64,000 nt of DNA from Paramacrobiotus metropolitanus (lineage: Eukaryota; Tardigrada; Eutardigrada; Parachela; Macrobiotidae). Below the pieces are notes generated by a model. That model was not told the origin of the DNA. It saw only the letters and a list, made by a program, of their open reading frames with translations, and did not search any database. Position 1 is the first letter of the stretch; every line of letters begins with the position of its first letter. Positions 49,901 through 62,120 of the stretch are shown one piece after another. The DNA is taken from assembly GCF_019649055.1 (NCBI RefSeq), contig NW_026570294.1, positions 62,001 to 126,000 on the forward strand, read 5' to 3'. A program made the translations under genes and the position numbers.

Positions 49901-52900
49901 ACACGAAAACGGAATTTTGTTAAAGAGTTACCGTAAAGTTCTCGACATTCTCCTCGGGGATCTGACTGCGCACCCAGCGTAGGGTGGCCTTGTAGCCGGG
50001 ACTCTCGGGACTGTTCATAAAGTAGGACAGGTAGGTCATGCCCGACAGTTCATCCAGATCGGGACTGGCCAGATCCTCGGGCGAGATGAGCATGGGAATG
50101 CCGAATTCCCGGTTGGCCACTTCCATGGCCCGCCGCAGGTTTTCCACTTTGTTATGCGGATCCAGACTTTTCCAGTTCGGAAACAAACCCGGCCGGCAGT
50201 ATTCAAGCAAGCCACTGTAATTATGTGATTATCACACAATTCTCAGAATGTTTCTTCAAACTAACAAATTAAGCAAAAAAGCCTGCAGTTTCCCGCGCGT
50301 CCAGTTTCATAAACGAATTAACTTTGCGTTTTAAAAAATTGATTTCTTATAAACAGGATGACTATATGGAGTCCAACGTGTGGCATAAAATATTTAAATG
50401 TGAAAGGTGTACAAATACCATTCTTCACAAGAATTTTAACCAGTAGAATTAATTGACAATTGTTGTCACGAAAGACGCCCAGACTGCAAATGAATGTGAT
50501 GCGCACCTGAGGGCGATACCATCGTTCCAGTCACGTGTGAAATTCTTGATCTTCATGTCGTGCAGCACCGCTTGCAGCCAGGCCAGCATCAGCTTCCTGG
50601 GCGGTAGGTTCGTCTTGCCGATCTGATAGCGCAGAATCAGCGTCCATACTAATCCCAATATCAGCTTCAGGTTCCCTTCCACAATATCCTGATTTCCTGC
50701 AAATATAACATTTTCTTGATTTTTCAGTAAAACACTGTTAACTTAATACACTCGTATTACTGGAAAAGAAAGCAGAAACCGTTTAACTAAGGACATGACG
50801 TCTGCGTTGCTAGTTCAAAAAGCTGCTTTAATTAGCGCTCTTTTTCTTTGCCATTGATTACGTTCATAACTGGTTTTTTTTGTTACACCGTTGCTGGCGT
50901 CAATCAAGCTTTAAATTAGGCAGCCGCTTTAACCGCGTATCCAGGCCGCTGTGGTTTCTAATGTTTTTTGATGGATGGAATTACCGCAACATATGTAGTT
51001 AATATGATAATTATACCTAGCAAAACGCCGACACGGCCATGCCGATGCCGGCAGTTTGTTTGGTTACGAAACATGCCTCCTGCGCGCGGTAACCGCCTCC
51101 GCGTAAATTGCAAATCAAACACGATTACATTATCCATCGCTTAGTAAATAGACGATGCACATATATGGCAACATCTTGGCATATACACACCGTTACACCA
51201 TCACACTCCAATAGATCAATTAAAAAATAAGTTGTCTTTCTTGTTGTTCACTTGTTATTTTAGCCAAAAAGGAACGATGGAATAACTCAAAAGCAACGAT
51301 CGTAATTTTATTTTTTAATCGGCAACTGCAGATTTTCTTTAAAAAGCGTTCGCTGTATTAAATTTTATACATCAAATTTTGTGAAAAACATAATAATTAG
51401 CCAACTGCTGGAAATTACACAATTTTTTAATTTACTTGCATTTAAGTACAATAATGTAATTTAAATATAATAACATTTATTTCGTTTAAAAATAATCAAA
51501 ATAAGAAGGGGAAAAAATTCACAACTCTGATCCGTACAGTTAAATTAATTTACAGTGCCTTGTGTAAAGACTGCTCGTGCTGTTTCATTCTGGGAAGATT
51601 CCTTTTTTTAATCCTGAGCATTCATTTCGAACAATGCTAAGTTGTAGTCATATGTGAAGACGACAAAATGCGTTTTATTTGAACTACCGCTGCCAGCTCA
51701 TTGTATCAACATGCTCACTCAGCGCGAAAACATTTTAATTTTAACATCCGCTTTATGAGCTGACTAACCGCTACTGCTGGATAAACAAATATCATTAACA
51801 AATTCGACTTTGTGCGCTATTGTAAGCAAATGTATCGCCGCTCTGATCCGTCTTTCGCTCTTCATGTTTGCCAACATTTTGACCAGTTTTGTTGCCGCGC
51901 TCGACTAAGCATTTTGCAGCGCTTGCTCCAGTTGAAAATAATTCAGACAGTCACAGCAGGTTAACTTTGATCAATTTTTATAAAAAATCTCAAAATAATC
52001 AAGCATAAAATTATTAATGTTAGTATTGATATACCTGAAATTTTTTATTAGGTCCGCCTTTTATTATAATTTCGTCATTCGGCTGGCACTTCGAGTATAA
52101 AGTTTTATAGTAACGAATTGTTATAAAAGGCACTATAAAATCGTAAATATTTGTCCGTTGCGTCAATCAATCGATCAACAGATTCAGACACGATCAACAG
52201 GTGCGCTTCTCCCGCACATTTGCATAACGCAACATATTGACCGTTAGCAGTCATGCGGCGAGACTCGTCCGTCTTCACTCGAGCAGTCTCCATCCCGCAA
52301 TCACGTTACGGAAAAGAGAGGTTTTAGTCAGGGATCAGCGCCGTTTTGCAGCCTAATCAACCGGCTGCGCAGATCATGCTCGCTAATACAGTCAACTAAC
52401 AGGAAATTCACTGGTAAATTCATCAACGAATATCTTGACAGAATTGTGCAATTGTCATGCAGACCACAAGAAATAAAATTAAGACGATCTGCTAAAACAA
52501 AGCTTACAGCTAATTTTTACATACGAACACAAAATCAGAATTTCAGCGACTTAGCTATTTTATATTTCCCTTTTCTAAAAACGTTTTCGAAATGATAAAT
52601 AGCTTTTTTTAAAAATTGCTTATATTGATTTTTGTTTAATTCGGATATTTTGCATTATGATGATTTGATAATTATATATAGATAGTAAATTTTATTCTCC
52701 CGGTATAATAGTGTTGACTTATGTTACTTTGCGACTTAAGTGATTCATTGCCGAACTAAATTTATCTTAGTGTTGCATTGATTCGTCATATGTATTTTGT
52801 ACTGCAAGCTTGTTTTTTATCATGACGGTTTTTTATCTTAACATTTAATGAGAACGTTTGATAGTGTTTAGCATTTCATCGCTGGCATGCAAAACAGCCA

Positions 52901-55900
52901 AATGTATCCTTATCAAACATAGCAGCCTTGACTCTTACTTTCAGGTAGTCGTGTTCGCGTTGGTAGCGTACGTTTTTCTCACGAATACCTGTCAAGGTGG
53001 CTGCAGCTGCGTGCTGCGCACATTGCTGCCAGCTGGCTGGACAGACACCACAATAACTGACCCAAAAAACAGCCAGGCGTGTCTAACTCGGGCAGCATTT
53101 AACCTGACGACATTAACCTCAAATTACTTGGCTAACGTCCGTGCAGTACCAGTGCAGGCTGCAGACTATGCAGTCCGCGGTAGATATTGCCCATCTGCGC
53201 AGTGGACCACTTCACGGTCTTCGCGTGATGAAAAGGTTCCACATGTGCTAAATTACCTGCATGCACGCGATAGTTTAAACTTTTCGGTACACTTCATGAA
53301 AAAACCGGAAAATTATTCTGAAACAGAATTAAAAAGGGTTTCCCTGATTTTCCCAGCATACTGTCATGCTGGGAAAATTCTCCCGCCTTTTGTTATATTC
53401 GTGCTAAATAAAATGTCTGTTTGACTGCTTTGACAGACAATTATATCTGAGCAATCGCACATAGAAATTATGCAAGAAAACAAAATTTAACTGAGAGGAA
53501 AAATTTGTTGCTGTAGATTTCGAATCAGTGTTTTTTTGTAGCTGCACTTTTGCCGAGGAATTTTCCTACAGTGAGATATTCATGAGAATGCAAAGCGCCG
53601 ATCAAAAACGATTAAGTTGAGAATGGCGTAGCAAAGCGTTTTATTCTGTGCAGTTACAGCTGTCTAACCACAACAAAAAATACCCCAAACGAAGGATACA
53701 ACCGGTGTTTTCTCTCAAGCATCGCCGTGGTTTACCGGCGCAATACAAATCACAATACAAACCACTCATCATAGACACATAATATTTATGATGAGAAAAT
53801 GAAGGTCATTGTACCGCTAATCACAGATGGTGTGAAATTAAATTACGGGGTGGTGCACCGTAAAACCCGCAGCGGAAAGACTGTTAAATCGAAATTGAAT
53901 TTCTTGAATTAAGCTAAATTATTTTAGTACCATAAGGAAGTTTTTATGGAAGGCGTAAATTTCCTTTCTTAATTCTCGAAAACAAACATTTTGAAGAAAT
54001 ATTGATCAGATGCATGAGTAACACTTTTGTCATTTCATTCAAAGCTTTTTGATAAGCGGAAGCTAAAGCTGCCATTTCTTCCGTAAATATTCCTCACAAA
54101 AACTTACAGAAAATTTAAATTGCAAATAAATCGCATTTTATTCAGATTATTTAAGCAAATCACCAAAGTCCTGCAGCATATGAGTACATACGATTTTAGT
54201 GTCACGTTTATGAAAGAACATCAAAGAAGGAAGTTACATCTTTGAAAGAAACCCAAACACTCATAAATTTCTTGGCGGCTGACAAATAAATCTGTTCGAT
54301 TCAGTGAGCAATGCAGTACATACGATGCGCATTAAGTGCATGTTGGAGATTGATTAATATTCATCTACATAGCTGGCCGCTTGCGGAGAGAATAAGTAAT
54401 ATAGCGATTATTGTATTGTCGGGTTGCGTAAGAAGGATGCTTGGCTGATGGCTGTTACCGTGCTAAGTACGACGGCAAACACGCACTCCACGTATAACTG
54501 CTCATTTTGCACATTTTTTCTATCTTTGAATATCCCACTATTAAACAGTCGATTGGCTCATCGCGAGCAAATCCTCAACGCTCAAGTTATTTTTTGCTAC
54601 TTTGGCCTGCGCTGAAAATCACTCGCACGAATTTGTGAGCCAAAAAATAACGTAAACCATAACACAAAAATTATCAGGCGAACTAAATGTTTTTATTTAA
54701 TCCGACAGCAATGCCCGGTAACATATAAAAATGTCCGCTAATATATAAAATCTTATATATTAGCGGGCATTTCGCAAGCATTTTATTTTAATTAAACTTA
54801 ATTATACAAAAAAAAATTATAGAAAAAGATTTAGTTTACCGCATTTATGCCCAAAAGATTGAGTCAAAATTTCCGCTGTATTATCAAAACCATTTTTTTT
54901 ATGTTGACACCATTTTTTTAATGTTTAGGAATGCGTACAATTATGCGTGTACTCACTTTATAGGCCGGTTTTATAAATGTTGTAAATCTTTACAAAGCCT
55001 TTTATTTCTTTAACAGTAAGTACCACTTAGACGCGTCACATCGGATTGGCCGCCCCGCTGTGCCGCGCGCATAGTCATCCTCACCTCAGACCGTGCGGCA
55101 CAGAACCCCAGGCGTGACCTTAATCACAACAATGCCGTGATGCAACACAGCTCCACTGTTTGTCTTGTCAATAATCTGCCGCCGAATCTGTGTCGTCACT
55201 TTCGCGGACACGGACAATTAAGGTTACGATTATTATCTGCCCCGATCATCATTGCCGTCGACCAACATTATCATAAAACACTGCTGTTGCAACCAGTGTT
55301 GTGCATGTTCTTCAGGCTCATTCGCTGCTCTGAACCGAATAAATGGCGGTTGCAATAAAATTAGTAGGATAATCATTAATTTTACTGTCTCGCATAATGG
55401 GTAATAAAAATGGTAAAAAAACGTTAAGAAAGGGCTTTTCTTTATGCGCTGATGCAACTGCGCGCAAGCGGTTTCGGCGGGATAATTTTTAGGTGTAAAG
55501 TGTAAACATAAACATTTTTGTACGATCTGATTCCCACGCCCAACTTTGCCTGTACAACATTTCCAAATAATCTATTTGTAATATTTCAGCAAAACTCAAA
55601 GATGGTGCGGTCCGGTATTTGCAGAACGTTTTTGTCAGATTACTTCCGGTATTTTTAGCACATGTATAGTTTTCGCTTGTTCGCCATAAAGTTGAGCGCA
55701 AATTCAGCGGCTTTAAGTAAGCGAAATTGACGAAAACATTTTTTGTTGAAAAATTAGCATAGCACGTTTTAAATGAAACCACCAAATTAGACACCGCGCG
55801 ATCCGGTCAGCAGTTGGCGCCGCTTTGCATTACAAATGCGACTTACCAATATTGACCAGTTTAATATTATCCTCCATCATGGCATTCAAGGCCAACTGTA

Positions 55901-56240
55901 CATTCTCCAGCATCTGGTGCTGATTGACCGGGTTCTGGAAGGCCTTGCCGATCCGTCGGCCCTGCAACACTTCAATCAGCGCGATCAGATTCAGTCCATC
56001 CTGAAAATCTCCTTGAAGATCGTCCACGCGTTTGCCCACGGCTTTCAACTGCTCGTTGACCCAGTTAGTGAAGGTCTTCTGCTGGATCTGGATCCAGCGC
56101 TGATCATCGTCCTTGATGCCCATGGGGGCGGCCGCATGGCCCTCACGGGAACGCGCCCGGTTGGAGGCGATGAAGGACGACTTGTCGCCCATCTGGTTCG
56201 GACTGCTCACCTGCCGGGATAACCGGCCGTTGGCCAACAT
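23297..56240 (-). CDS. Giant filamin with three CH domains and 30 filamin repeats (Jitterbug-type)
   Basis: Actin-binding cytoskeletal cross-linker and scaffold. I traced 30 coding exons with GT–AG borders and consistent phases (mostly phase 1), about 3,175 residues once one missing base in exon 19 is allowed for. Order: about 45 disordered residues, CH1, CH2, CH3 (to about 390), 30 Ig-like filamin repeats (about 380–3105), then a Pro/Gly/Ser-rich tail ending at TGA 23297. Vertebrate filamins have two CH domains and 24 repeats. A third CH is the mark of insect Jitterbug, so I infer that lineage, here with an unusually long rod. The start at 56240 is the first Met of the CH1 exon; no in-frame stop was found just upstream, so an upstream exon cannot be excluded. 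No flexible hinge was recognised. Exon coordinates are in the following entries. Confidence 0.93.
27593..27695 (-). CDS. Possible second alternative start, upstream extension of filamin exon 25
   Basis: The reading frame of exon 25 stays open through its acceptor into the preceding intron, giving about 34 extra residues (Arg/Ser-rich, MYRSRSESNL at the front) that run directly into repeat 25. This could be a transcript starting inside the intron and encoding repeats 25–30. It could equally be a chance open frame of this length; only one internal Met (HKMIYPY) lies in between. No TATA box was found. Confidence 0.25.
29554..31738 (-). CDS. Filamin exon 23: eight repeats in one 2.2-kb exon
   Basis: This is one uninterrupted exon (phase 1 in, phase 2 out) encoding repeats 16–23, about 728 residues. 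It is four tandem two-repeat modules. The first repeat of each has GDGLKRACVGETAWFEI-like sequence followed by SPSG and SPF-C-V; the second has DGYVGKES-F-VDA followed by TPRDAG and SPFKMNV. The modules resemble each other more closely than the rest of the rod. That, and the absence of introns across eight repeats when the flanking repeats are split, suggests expansion by tandem duplication or homogenisation. Codon use is GC-rich compared with the AT-rich introns. Paired repeats of this kind mask ligand sites in filamins, so the module may be a mechanosensing unit; that is inference. Confidence 0.93.
32051..48036 (-). CDS. Filamin exons 6–22: repeats 1–15
   Basis: Exons: 48036–47752, 46251–46122, 45129–44818, 43326–42958, 42329–42018, 41304–41221, 40959–40822, 40496–40182, 40088–39867, 39270–38863, 38801–38664, 38368–37995, 37924–37762, 37002–36830, 36731–36585, 32658–32437, 32224–32051. 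Each repeat is about 90 residues and ends in a G-SPF- or P-SPF-like G strand. From repeat 3 on, two types alternate: odd repeats read D-G-VGKPV-F-VDASQAG-G-LE, even ones G-GL-R-V-KPA-F-V. Introns fall both between and inside repeats. Exon 19 (37002–36830) lacks one base. Short introns (down to about 60 bp) alternate with long ones carrying repeats. Confidence 0.9.
33716..34115 (-). CDS. Alternative first exon of the filamin gene (short isoform)
   Basis: This exon lies in the 3.9-kb intron between exons 20 and 21, on the same strand. It starts with Met (MPTQQIRLKF), has a Pro run (RRPPPPPPPRG) and Ser-rich sequence, and ends in the A–C strands of a filamin repeat (IIWCEVDTHGQYAGPVVVRVR), before a GTAAGA donor. 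It ends in phase 1, exactly the phase exon 21 (32658) needs, and exon 21 supplies the rest of the same repeat (PSGKTVPVSV). The join makes one complete repeat in place of repeat 14. The predicted isoform has no CH domains and carries this hybrid repeat plus repeats 15–30. Insect and vertebrate filamin genes also make rod-only isoforms from internal promoters, which supports the reading. Confidence 0.75.
35590..37675 (-). repeat. Intronic tandem repeat, about 270–305 bp unit
   Basis: Three consecutive diverged copies lie at about 35590–36490, and a partial fourth at about 37565–37675. Shared blocks in each: CATTACACTACGTTTT, GTATATGAG, TTTCTGCTCTC, CTGTACGAAACCGTTATTT, AACCGGAAA and TGTCCGGAAGCC. 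The fourth copy is separated from the array by filamin exons 20 and 19. The repeats are non-coding. Confidence 0.7.
46503..47585. repeat. Pair of diverged direct repeats in a filamin intron
   Basis: About 46503–46910 and 47225–47585 align along their length. Shared blocks include CGTATTTGAAAAT, TTGATAAGGAG and GAAAATCAAAGAAAGG. Their minus-strand frames also keep similar residues (SLEA, QPIR, IFKY), so the ancestor may have encoded protein. I do not recognise the family. Confidence 0.5.
48096..56240 (-). CDS. Filamin exons 1–5: CH1–CH2–CH3 actin-binding region
   Basis: Exons: 56240–55847, 50696–50507, 50214–49932, 49804–49687, 48292–48096. Exon 1 holds a Ser/Arg-rich N-terminus and most of CH1 (RWIQIQQKTFTNWVNEQL; later QDGLNLIALIEVL). 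Exon 2 completes CH1 (EGNLKLILGLVWTLILRYQI) and opens CH2 (LMLAWLQ, RDWNDGIAL). Exon 3 finishes CH2 (FPNWKSLDP, NREFGIPMLISPED, MTYLSYF) and starts CH3 (ATLRWVRSQIP). Exon 4 continues CH3 (MDWNDGRVVGALVKSLGG). Exon 5 ends it (LGVEPILTPKQMA, LGIMAYAAWFQWV) and enters repeat 1 (KIRVSGEGL). The WNDG signature occurs in both CH2 and CH3, which confirms that the third copy is a real CH domain. CH1–CH2 bind F-actin in filamins; CH3 has no established role that I can name. Confidence 0.92.
52945..53424 (+). CDS. Cystatin-like secreted protein exon nested in filamin intron 1
   Basis: The exon opens after a TTTCAG acceptor (52945). It encodes a hydrophobic signal-like stretch (VVVFALVAYVFLTNTCQG), then a cystatin-like pattern: PAGW with the N-terminal Gly, TDPKNSQACLTRAAFNL for the helix, and YLANVRAVPVQAADYAVRGRY where cystatins have the QVVAG loop. 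That loop is not conserved (AVRG instead of QxVxG), so cysteine-protease inhibition is doubtful. The second half up to the TGA at 53424 does not match the family. A GT inside VRG could be a donor, which would make the remainder intronic. No initiating ATG is seen in the frame, so a first exon is missing or the gene is broken. Confidence 0.4.
   Translation, partial: VVVFALVAYVFLTNTCQGGCSCVLRTLLPAGWTDTTITDPKNSQACLTRAAFNLTTLTSNYLANVRAVPVQAADYAVRGRYCPSAQWTTSRSSRDEKVPHVLNYLHARDSLNFSVHFMKKPENYSETELKRVSLIFPAYCHAGKILPPFVIFVLNKMSV
54729..54772. repeat. Near-perfect 20-bp hairpin
   Basis: Arms 54729–54748 and 54753–54772 pair over 20 bases with a single mismatch and a 4-nt loop; the core is CCGCTAATATATAA. 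It lies in filamin intron 1 on an AT-rich background. It could be a tiny MITE remnant or an RNA hairpin. Confidence 0.8.
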
Positions 56241-57642
56241 TCTTCCCTTAGCGCGTTAACGCAGGATACGCAGTTTAATCCTTCACCATCCCGCGATTAT
56301 AGTCCGTTAATAAGAAAATTAAGAAACCTAAGAAAACGACGGATGCGCGATGCTGCAGGGAAAGAAATTAGAGCAAGGTAGCATAACAACAACTGTAAAT
56401 GCACCGTCGATGAGGAGTGTTGCTATGTTTGGGTGCCGAGAATGTAATGCTGGTTAACTCTCGCTGCGGTGATTTAACCAATCTGTGATGTGTATGCTTT
56501 TGCGATTTGAGTGGCTGTGTGTATATGTGTGTATGTGATGAAGGGGGATTTTGTGCAGACACAGCACGGAACCGGTTTGGTCGCGCATAACATAACACAG
56601 CACACCGCCTAAAATATACCGGCTAATATTTACCTGGCACGATAAAACACTACTCGCTGTAATGCATCTACCTTGTATCGCATACAGAATGCAGAAAACG
56701 AGCACCGTATTATTTTTTCCGCCTTGGTGTAAACGGAAAAAAGTGGCGGTTTCCCGGCGGCCGCTGTTCAAGGATGAAGAAGAGTAGGCTGATGCAGCTG
56801 ATGGCGATTACTTTGGAAGCCAGAGAGAAGATGGGTAATCGTCGCGGTGTTTGTCGCCGCACTCGGCAACGGAGGTGGCGAAGGCAAATTGACAGTGGCT
56901 GCCGCTTTTGATGAGGCATCTTAAGGAGATCATAACAGCAGCGTAATCGCTTAATGGCTGACGTTGGCCCACTATTAATGTTAACTTGAGCATGGCGATT
57001 TCTAACGTAATCGCAATCTGACAAGGGCCTGCTTGGATAACGCGGATGAGATCATGAGCATCCCCAAATAAATGTCACATGACTCATGGCAAGAGTATCT
57101 CGTGCTGATTGAATTTTTTTTACTTCGAAACTAAGGATCTGCTGTTAGGAAAAAACTGCTGTACCATGCCATAAGTGTCACATTGAGGTATTTATTAATT
57201 GGGAAGTGTGCAGTTTTCGTACACATATGCAGCTAATCGGTAACGGTATTTGCAGAATAAAACAAACATCATTTCCCCCAAAATACAAGCGCATTTTAAC
57301 ACGAATAAACAACAGCCCCGGAGTGACCTTTCAACCACAGCCGCTGTAAAACTACTATTATTTATCAACCAGCTAGTGCTGCCGCTACTCCACGTGAGAA
57401 AGAACGGCACGAATATTTAATTATGCGTGAAAAAGATGTAAGAAGTTTCGCTTACCAGTCTGCAATAGTGATTTAACTGATCGTATCATCGAACGACCAC
57501 AGAATTAAAGGAAGGAACTGCAAGCACTTCACAACCATGTTTCAGATGGCCACTGTCATCCACTCACGACGGAAGAACAAAGCATACCAGGGCCTTAGCC
57601 ATGCTCTGATGTACTGTATGTTGTCACCCAGAAAAGTAAAAA
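56241..57642. other. Filamin upstream region
   Basis: This 1.4-kb spacer lies between the end of the astacin gene and the filamin start codon, both on the minus strand. It should contain the filamin promoter and 5' UTR. A TG/TATG-rich microsatellite lies around 56515–56540. No TATA box close to the start codon and no further gene were recognised. Confidence 0.5.
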
Positions 57643-59600
<1,958 letters not shown>

Positions 59601-59664
59601 TTTGCTTGTGTATGTTTCCTTCTAATAACGCAACCGGCAATATAGACGCAGGCAGTGGCAAATG

Positions 59665-59672
59665 TTTATATA
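59665..59672 (-). promoter_or_regulatory. TATA box of the astacin gene
   Basis: TATATAAA on the minus strand, 65 bp upstream of the astacin start codon. The same octamer stands 72 bp upstream of the serine protease gene. Confidence 0.55.
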
Positions 59673-61799
59673 ACGTTTCTAGTTTCAGGGCAGCAGTACA
59701 ACAATGACGTTATCGAATCCCGCGCCTGCCGGATGTGCACAATGTTATCATTTGAGGACAGTCAATGATCTGTGTCTAGCGCATGCTATCGCTCTCTTGC
59801 ATTGTTCTGCGACAACTGGAAACTGTACCATACATGTAAGTGCAAAGTCGTATGCACTTCTTCGCCAAAATGCGCATACGGGTAGCTCTTTTCCTAGCAT
59901 ATCAGCTAGGGTTTTGCTTTTCCGTTTCTTGTTGACGTACTTTTATGTCATTCCGGTTAATGGAAAAGCGATGCAAAATGTATGCATGACCTTATACGGC
60001 CAGCAGGGACAATGACCTAGAGGAAATGCTGACTGCGACTATTCGGCCAAAGGCCACATTATCCCCAGCTGACTGCATGGAAGTCACTTATATTGGGCCG
60101 CAGCGCAGTGTTAGTGCTGCATGAATTTTACTATTTTAGTATGCAAAGGAAAATACGCCACGGTACACTGCCTAACGGTAGCAGTCTAAAAGCAGATCTT
60201 TTACCATTGCCTGCGAAGTAAAATAAAATAATGGGAAGGATATCGATATGCCGAGACGATCTATCGCTCATCATCCCGTTCTAAAAGCACGGCAACCTGA
60301 TGAGATAGGCGACAGCTACCGTGAGCCGGGATAGCCGATACCGTGCATGTGGAACCCATCGGCCGCCAAGTGTTGGCGGAGTATTATAAGCGCGACGCCT
60401 GCCCATCCGTTGATTTCGATCTTCCCCTAAAGCATGGGGCTGCTTTAGGTTTACTTTTCGATGGGACTTTAAACTAACATTTTATAAAATGTGCTGGAAA
60501 TCCAACATGGAGGCAGCATCCTCGGGCTTGTAGCAGGTTGCCAAACCGTGGCGGTTGACAGGTGTAGTGTTCTGGTGTATATGCTTTTGTCGTACTTAGC
60601 AACGCGGTGATTGCTGTTGTACAGTACTTCCTAGCTGTTGCTGTTCATGGCGTTTAGTTCTTAGGCTGACTGGCCAGCGTTCATGTCGTACCAAAATCCT
60701 ATTTTGCAATGCGGGACAACAGGGTTGCATTAGCACAACAAGAAATTTTTTGAAAGAACGGGCGCGAGTCGATACATTTGTTATTGATCCAACGCCAAGC
60801 TTCCGAGATTCTGTGTGGTAGAGCTATGAGCGCGGTACAGACTTTATTACACTAATATCGTGGAGTAATCCTATAACGATTTTACAAGATATTAAAGATT
60901 TCACAATGCAGGTTTAATCAGCTCTCGGATTGCAGCCGCTGACACACGGTTCGGTTAAAGGAATTGGGGGTAAGCTAAGGCTGTTGTGTAAAAAAATTAT
61001 TATTTGCCGGACTGTGAAACGGCTTTGCAATGAGGAGCAGGGTTGAACGGCAATCAGCAACGCATCTTTAGTACGGTATGTCCTCAATTTCAAACGCCCA
61101 CCTCACAAGGTCCCGGTCAAGGTAATTCACTAAATTCGATGAAATTTTGAGTTGCATACGTACAGCAGATGTGCAACCGAATAAGCATCTGAACTGTCTC
61201 AAGACAGCATCTATCGGTTTATTTGACAGCATGATTTATCGGTAGACTGCACAACACAGGTTCGCATCCTTTCTCGGGTCGAGACATACGCCGTTTCATT
61301 CGTCCGACTGGAACCATTTCCGTTTCCTGTCCGTGGATAATTTTTGTGCGCTGAAACCGCAGACCGCGAATACTTTGATTCAGTACAAATGATTCGCACA
61401 ATAATTTTCGATGATTGTTAATCACCACGATGATGGGTAACCTTTAATAAGTATCGGAATCGGATACAAACTCTTTGCCAAAAACAAAATAGTTATTACA
61501 ACAGAAACACTTCCTCGATGCTATCCACTAGACTTATGTGTCCATTTGTAGTATGCAATCACACAAACGTTTACAATACATTGGTTTTCAGTCTCTCAAT
61601 GTACCGCTTAAGTTCGGCTGTATTTTTGGCTTTTTCGTACCTGTAAATACATGAAAGCGTTATTCTTGGACCGACTGTTATAAAACCTGCAAAAGAGGAT
61701 TGTTAGTTTGTTACCCAAGGAAGCTCAGGAAATCGCAAAGTTGTTTCAAACTTACAACCAAATTATTTTGTGATTTCCTGGGTCTTCGCAAAAGTCATC
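59673..61799. other. Intergenic, no gene seen
   Basis: Short ORFs on both strands (for example 59704–60015 plus and 61211–61428 minus) lack domains, signal peptides followed by conserved cysteines, or splice support. No RNA gene recognised. Confidence 0.4.
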
Positions 61800-62120
61800 A
61801 TGAAAGTTGCCTTAGTATTTATAAACACAGTTCATTTTGCTGGAATTACCATGTTTATTCCTGGATGTTTTTGGTGCCCCCTTTTGTCGTCCGACAACGC
61901 GCACAGCCCAATAACAGTATTAGCGTCTGGCCAGACGCTCTTGATTGGCTTGTCTGCATTGCCGGATTTGTTGGATTGTGCCGTCGGTGAGTAAAGCCAG
62001 GCATTTTTAATTATTTTGTAATCGTGCTTTTGTTGTAGAATAACAACAGATGATTTGAAATTTCACGGACGCAACCAATTATTCTGTATAGCGAAAGCGA
62101 ATTTCTTCGTGGCGTCCTGA
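61800..62120 (+). CDS. Doubtful small secreted protein, two exons
   Basis: ATG at 61800 opens a hydrophobic N-terminus (MKVALVFINTVHF) with Cys residues. The frame reaches a GTGAGT donor at 61987. A possible acceptor (AACAACAG) at 62049 leads to a second exon (62050–62120) in the matching phase that ends in TGA, giving 85 residues. No homology is recognised and the acceptor lacks a good pyrimidine tract. It could be chance. Confidence 0.2.

Larger units (their letters stand above)
50697..55846. other. Filamin intron 1 (5.1 kb)
   Basis: The largest intron in the gene, separating the first part of CH1 from the rest. It carries the cystatin-like exon on the plus strand and the hairpin at 54729. 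The remainder is AT-rich with no coding signal that I can support. An intron of this size and position is a common place for enhancers, but nothing specific was identified. Confidence 0.7.
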
